DNA of 64,000 nt from assembly GCA_964030475.1 (NCBI GenBank), contig CAXIPT010000001.1, forward strand, positions 1,924,449 to 1,988,448. Direction: 5' to 3'. The stretch comes from Tethya wilhelma. Taxonomy: Eukaryota; Porifera; Demospongiae; Tethyida; Tethyidae. A model generated the notes under the pieces. It was not told the DNA's origin. It worked only from the letters and a program-made list of their open reading frames with translations, and did no database searches. Of this stretch, positions 60,458-64,000 are shown piece after piece (positions within the stretch are counted from its first letter, which is position 1; every line of letters begins with the position of its first letter). The position numbers were made by a program, and so were the translations under genes.

Positions 60458-63400
60458 ATGAGCCGCACAGAAGGAATCAATCTACCACGACTACCGTAAG
60501 AAAAAAATTAACAATCTATATTTAGCTAGACTAGACTCTAGGTACACTATTTTGTCATACAGGACTTCTCATGCCCGAGTTACAAGTCCTAAGTCCATTC
60601 AGCCTCACTCCAGAAGGCAAGCGGGTCATCACAGGAGATCAGTATCTGAGCCAAGTTACACAGCTTATGTGTAAGCTGAATAATTTTTTTTTGCATAATA
60701 ATAGTTAAAAAAATAACCGTTGGCAAAACAATTGGCTCAAACTCATTGTGATAATTGTTACTAGGGGCACACCCAGGCAAGACATCCCCCACCATGTCTA
60801 CAACGATGCTGCCATGTTTGATGATGTCTTTGACAAGCAAGGAAGGCTTCTACAGACTAGAAATACACCCAAGATAACTGCACCTCTCAACTCCATTGGC
60901 TACAGCAGGTGAAGATAGTGAAACAACCAACTTACTGTGGTCAACATACAGTCACAATAGCATGTACTTTAGCTTTCTGCTCTCTTCCCAATAGCCTTCA
61001 CGATCCAAACTGCAGAAAGCTCTTCTTAAACAACAAGAGATTACGATCCCATCTCATGAACCTTGGACTGGTATACACTACATTACTACATGACATTATG
61101 TTGTTGTTATTGATATTATTTTATTGCATCAGATCACCGATGACTTGAGAGTTGTGGCATCTACCTCAGAGCAACGACAGAAGATACGAGCTCATGAACT
61201 GCTAGAGAGAAAAGAACAACTCCTACTCGTAAGCACTGCAGCCATCCTAACTATAACTGTGCATATCTCAATGACATACATCTACATGATCGTGTTGTTG
61301 GTAATTCAGGTTCAACTTATTCTTTTTCTTTGTGCAGAAACTTGAAGATCAAGAACGTCAGCGAATTGACCGCCTTCAACGTCAAGTCAAACTACCACGA
61401 CTCTACCAAGAAAGCCTGGTCAAAGCTGAGGAAAGGAGGGTTCGTGCTGAACAGCTCCAGCAGATGAAAACAGAGAGACTATTGAAGGCTGAGCAAGAGG
61501 AGAAAAACAGAGTGAAACAGAAGAAAGAAGAGAAGAGAAAGAAACTACAGCAAGCAATAGAGAATGCTAAGTTGAATGAACAAGCAAAGAGAAATGCCTT
61601 TAGAGCTCAGCAAGAAGTGTCTGAGATGAGAGCATACGAGAGGCAGTATGGAAAGGTAGGTATATGGATTGTATTTGAAGATACAAAGAGTCTATGTTGA
61701 GATATTCCAACACTTATAGTTTGGTATTCAGATAGCCAACTGGCACAGGGAATCAGATCGGATACATAACAGGTCAGACCGTCTGTGTGTATATATGTTA
61801 TGTATATACAAACATCTCGTGTTTGTTGACAATAATAATAATTATTATTATAATCATTCATATAAAATTTTGCAGGATGGTCATCATGGAACGCAAGTAT
61901 TGGTCACGTATGAGACAACAGCAATGGCTCTCCGAAGTAAGTCATACTCTGTTCAAATAATTATATGCCCCAACAAAAATTTGTATCCCATCATTATTAT
62001 GAATCATTCCTCTTCCAGTCCTACCCACCTCCAGGATCACAACACAGCTCAAGTACCTCGAGCATTGTTGATGTCAGTGAAGAAATTCCTCACACTGTTC
62101 AACCTCCTTCACAACCACAGCCACAGCCAGATACAGAAGAGACACTGCCACCAGCTACCACTGAGACCCATGCTCCAAGTACAGTGGTTGAAGATGAAGA
62201 GCCAGTGGGTGTGGTCATGGAGCTAGAGGAGACTAAGGTTGATAGAAGACAAACCCTCACCATCACAAAGTTCATGATAATAAACAGTATCGTTTTTTTG
62301 TCAAAATTGTTCAGATGGTAGATGTGGAGACCACTGTTGAGTCTCAAGAAGACACTGGTGGTGAAACATGGCAAGGAAGTGGTCAGGAAGATGTTCCCCA
62401 TGTCCCAGAAGCAGCTGTGGAAGACGGAATTAGAGATCTGACTATTTCTGAAAGCCCTCCTGATAAGATGAGAAAGAAAGAGGTAGACAAAACTGAAACT
62501 CTACCACCACATGGCGATCATGACCTGGTGATCTCTGACCCTCTGAAGGGTCCAATTGAAAGAGGAACTGTCATTCCAGAGGTGATGATACTCGATCCAG
62601 ACCAGAGTTTGCAAGAACTCAGTGAGATACTCATCAAGGCATTCAATCGGTATATATCATACGTACGGTAGTACGTATAGTAGGAATGGGCCGAATGTCC
62701 CATAGGCACAATACAAAATGTTTATGATCATAAAAATCTAACAAAACAAAATTGAGTCTTCAAACTTGCTCACAGTCTCTCACTAACAGATTACCAACTG
62801 TATGCAAGGCCTAAAACTCACAGAACCTTTCCTTAGCACTCGTAAAGAGAGCTAGTGGGAAGCCACAATAGTGCCATTTTTAACTTACGTACTTCCTAAC
62901 TGACTTACTTGAAAAGCATTTCCAGAGAACCAGAAAGTGTTGAGCCAACTTTGACAGCACAAAGTAACTCCTTTTCATAGGTACTACATTCCTTGATACT
63001 CGTTTTCATCACAAATAAGCTTAAACAAAAACTAGAAAGCTTTGAAACTTAGAGTATAAATTCATGTACTTCAATGTAGCCATCTTCTTATAGGTAGAGT
63101 TCAAAGGTCATCCACGTGGCATTAAACGCGCATGCGCATAAGCTGCTCTAGCAGTCAATGTAGCTGTTTTCTCAGATAACTCAAGCTTTTTATAGGGACT
63201 AACCAGTCTCTGATAGTCTCTTCACTGTAGTGTTGAAAAAAGTGAATAAACAAGTAGTAAAAATTTCAAAAAAATAAGCAGTGTAGGAATGGGCAGTGCA
63301 TTAAAAAGTATTGGAACAAGGAATGGTCCCAATTTCGGCACATGACTACTTCATTTTTGTGCCCAAGTCTTGGCTGGTATTAATCCAATCCTGCATGCTA

Positions 63401-63967
63401 TACTTTATTCCACTTTTTAGCCAAGTGATAAGATTGGCAGGAATTTGAACCATGTGATAAAAATTAATGTGATACTGATAAGCTATTTAAGTACAGATCA
63501 TTCTTTGAACCATTTACGACAATAATAGCTATGCATGAGGAATAAAAATGAAAATGAAGTAGTCATGTGCCGAAATTGGGACCATTCCTTGTTCCAATAC
63601 TTTTTAATGCACTGCCCATTCCTACACTGCTTATTTTTTTGAAATTTTTACTACTTGTATATATATATGTTTTGTAAACCTATAGTATGCTTATTATATA
63701 GACGCTAAAATTATAACAATCACTTAATACATACACTTCAGGAGTGATGTTACTGCGTCAGGTTTTGTCAGCCTCGATGACTTCATCCAAGTGCTCAACT
63801 CACGTGACCTTGGTCTCCAACTCAACGAGAACGAGCTACTCTATCTTGCTGAGCAAGCCGACGTTAACAAGAATGGGCTGATTCCTTTTGCTCAAGTGAC
63901 ACCCCACCTTCCTCCACTGCTACTGACCCTTTACTCACAGAGAGCAGAGCTGTCTATGGTACTATAG
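60458..63967 (+). CDS. Coiled-coil protein with C-terminal EF-hand pair
   Basis: Eleven exons (60458-60495, 60563-60670, 60765-60908, 60995-61070, 61133-61228, 61338-61655, 61720-61772, 61876-61936, 62019-62237, 62315-62649, 63742-63967) close in phase and give 557 aa. The N-terminus is basic and Pro/Ser-rich. Residues of the exon at 60995 (DPNCRKLFLNNKRLRSHLMNLGL) form a compact motif I cannot name. The 61338 exon is an E/K/Q/R-rich helix of over 90 residues with LQRQVKLPRLYQESL. Then come a Trp-containing segment (KYWSRMRQQQWL), a long acidic disordered region, and at the end two helix-loop-helix units: SDVTASGFVSLDDFIQVL and ADVNKNGLIPFAQV, the second with a good calcium-loop pattern (DxNxxG). 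I do not recognise the orthologue; such architecture is common in ciliary and cytoskeletal proteins, but that is only a guess. Confidence 0.8.
62656..63656. mobile_element. Composite fold-back repeat filling the last intron of the EF-hand gene
   Basis: Begins with the palindromic TACGTACGGTAGTACGTA end seven bases after the splice donor. It contains inverted arms at about 63257-63357 and 63543-63653 (GTAGGAATGGGCAGTGC..., AATTTCGGCACATGAC...). Same family as 22059-22722 but with a longer outer part. No protein-coding frame. Confidence 0.8.
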
Positions 63968-64000
63968 TACTACCATTGGCTGTATATTAGAGCATTGTCT

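Noticed and set aside
1..64000. tRNA, rRNA genes and CRISPR arrays
   Set aside because: I looked for tRNA B-box-like sequences and regular spaced repeats typical of arrays and found no convincing case. Small RNA genes could be missed by eye.

Overview
This is animal genomic DNA: multi-exon genes on both strands, mostly short GT-AG introns, AT-rich intergenic DNA, many dinucleotide microsatellites, fold-back repeats and LINE fragments. Gene content (cyclin D, MRCK-type kinase, CDC37, ArfGAP2/3, TFIIIC102, a noggin-like cystine-knot protein, a phase-1 EGF-exon protein, an AprA/PhoPQ-related protein) with small introns and GAGCGAAGCGAG-type hairpin repeats suggests a compact basal-metazoan genome, most likely a demosponge (Amphimedon-like). 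The taxon is an inference.

Layout. 1-1510 intergenic with spaced repeats. 1511-9006 (+) secreted Calx-beta/EGF-like protein; its last exon lies in a 1.6 kb block tandemly duplicated at 9576-11176. 11.2-14.8 kb repeats, including a LINE 3' end nested in a fold-back element. 14834-16421 (-) noggin-like gene. 16.7-18.9 kb decayed reverse transcriptase and repeats. 19188-20531 (-) C-terminal half of ArfGAP2/3. 21041-22010 (-) 3' end of a TFIIIC102 gene. 22812-24137 (+) single-exon DUF1647-type protein. 24851-29789 (-) cyclin D. 32873-37198 (-) coiled-coil protein. 37308-39038 (-) N-terminal half of ArfGAP2/3. 39439-40743 (+) second DUF1647 copy. 42111-44147 (-) CDC37. 44500-47365 (+) AprA/PhoPQ-related protein. 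47700-55548 (+) MRCK kinase, N-terminal part. 55781-59549 (-) MRCK, C-terminal part. 60458-63967 (+) coiled-coil EF-hand protein.

The window carries five single-base N positions (20652, 37262, 40744, 51883, 55629), each touching a dinucleotide repeat. Gene logic breaks at or around them: one ArfGAP gene is divided into two halves 16.8 kb apart whose splice phases match, one MRCK gene lacks most of its kinase domain and then continues on the opposite strand, and one DUF1647 copy stops exactly at an N. I therefore read the window as several locally reliable contigs whose order and orientation are doubtful.

Most exon boundaries were placed by checking splice consensus and phase by hand; for most genes the sums close in frame. 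Genes work in separate pathways: cell-cycle entry (cyclin D), kinase chaperoning (CDC37), Arf/COPI traffic (ArfGAP2/3), Cdc42-actin signalling (MRCK), Pol III transcription (TFIIIC102) and extracellular signalling (noggin-like, EGF-like, AprA-like).
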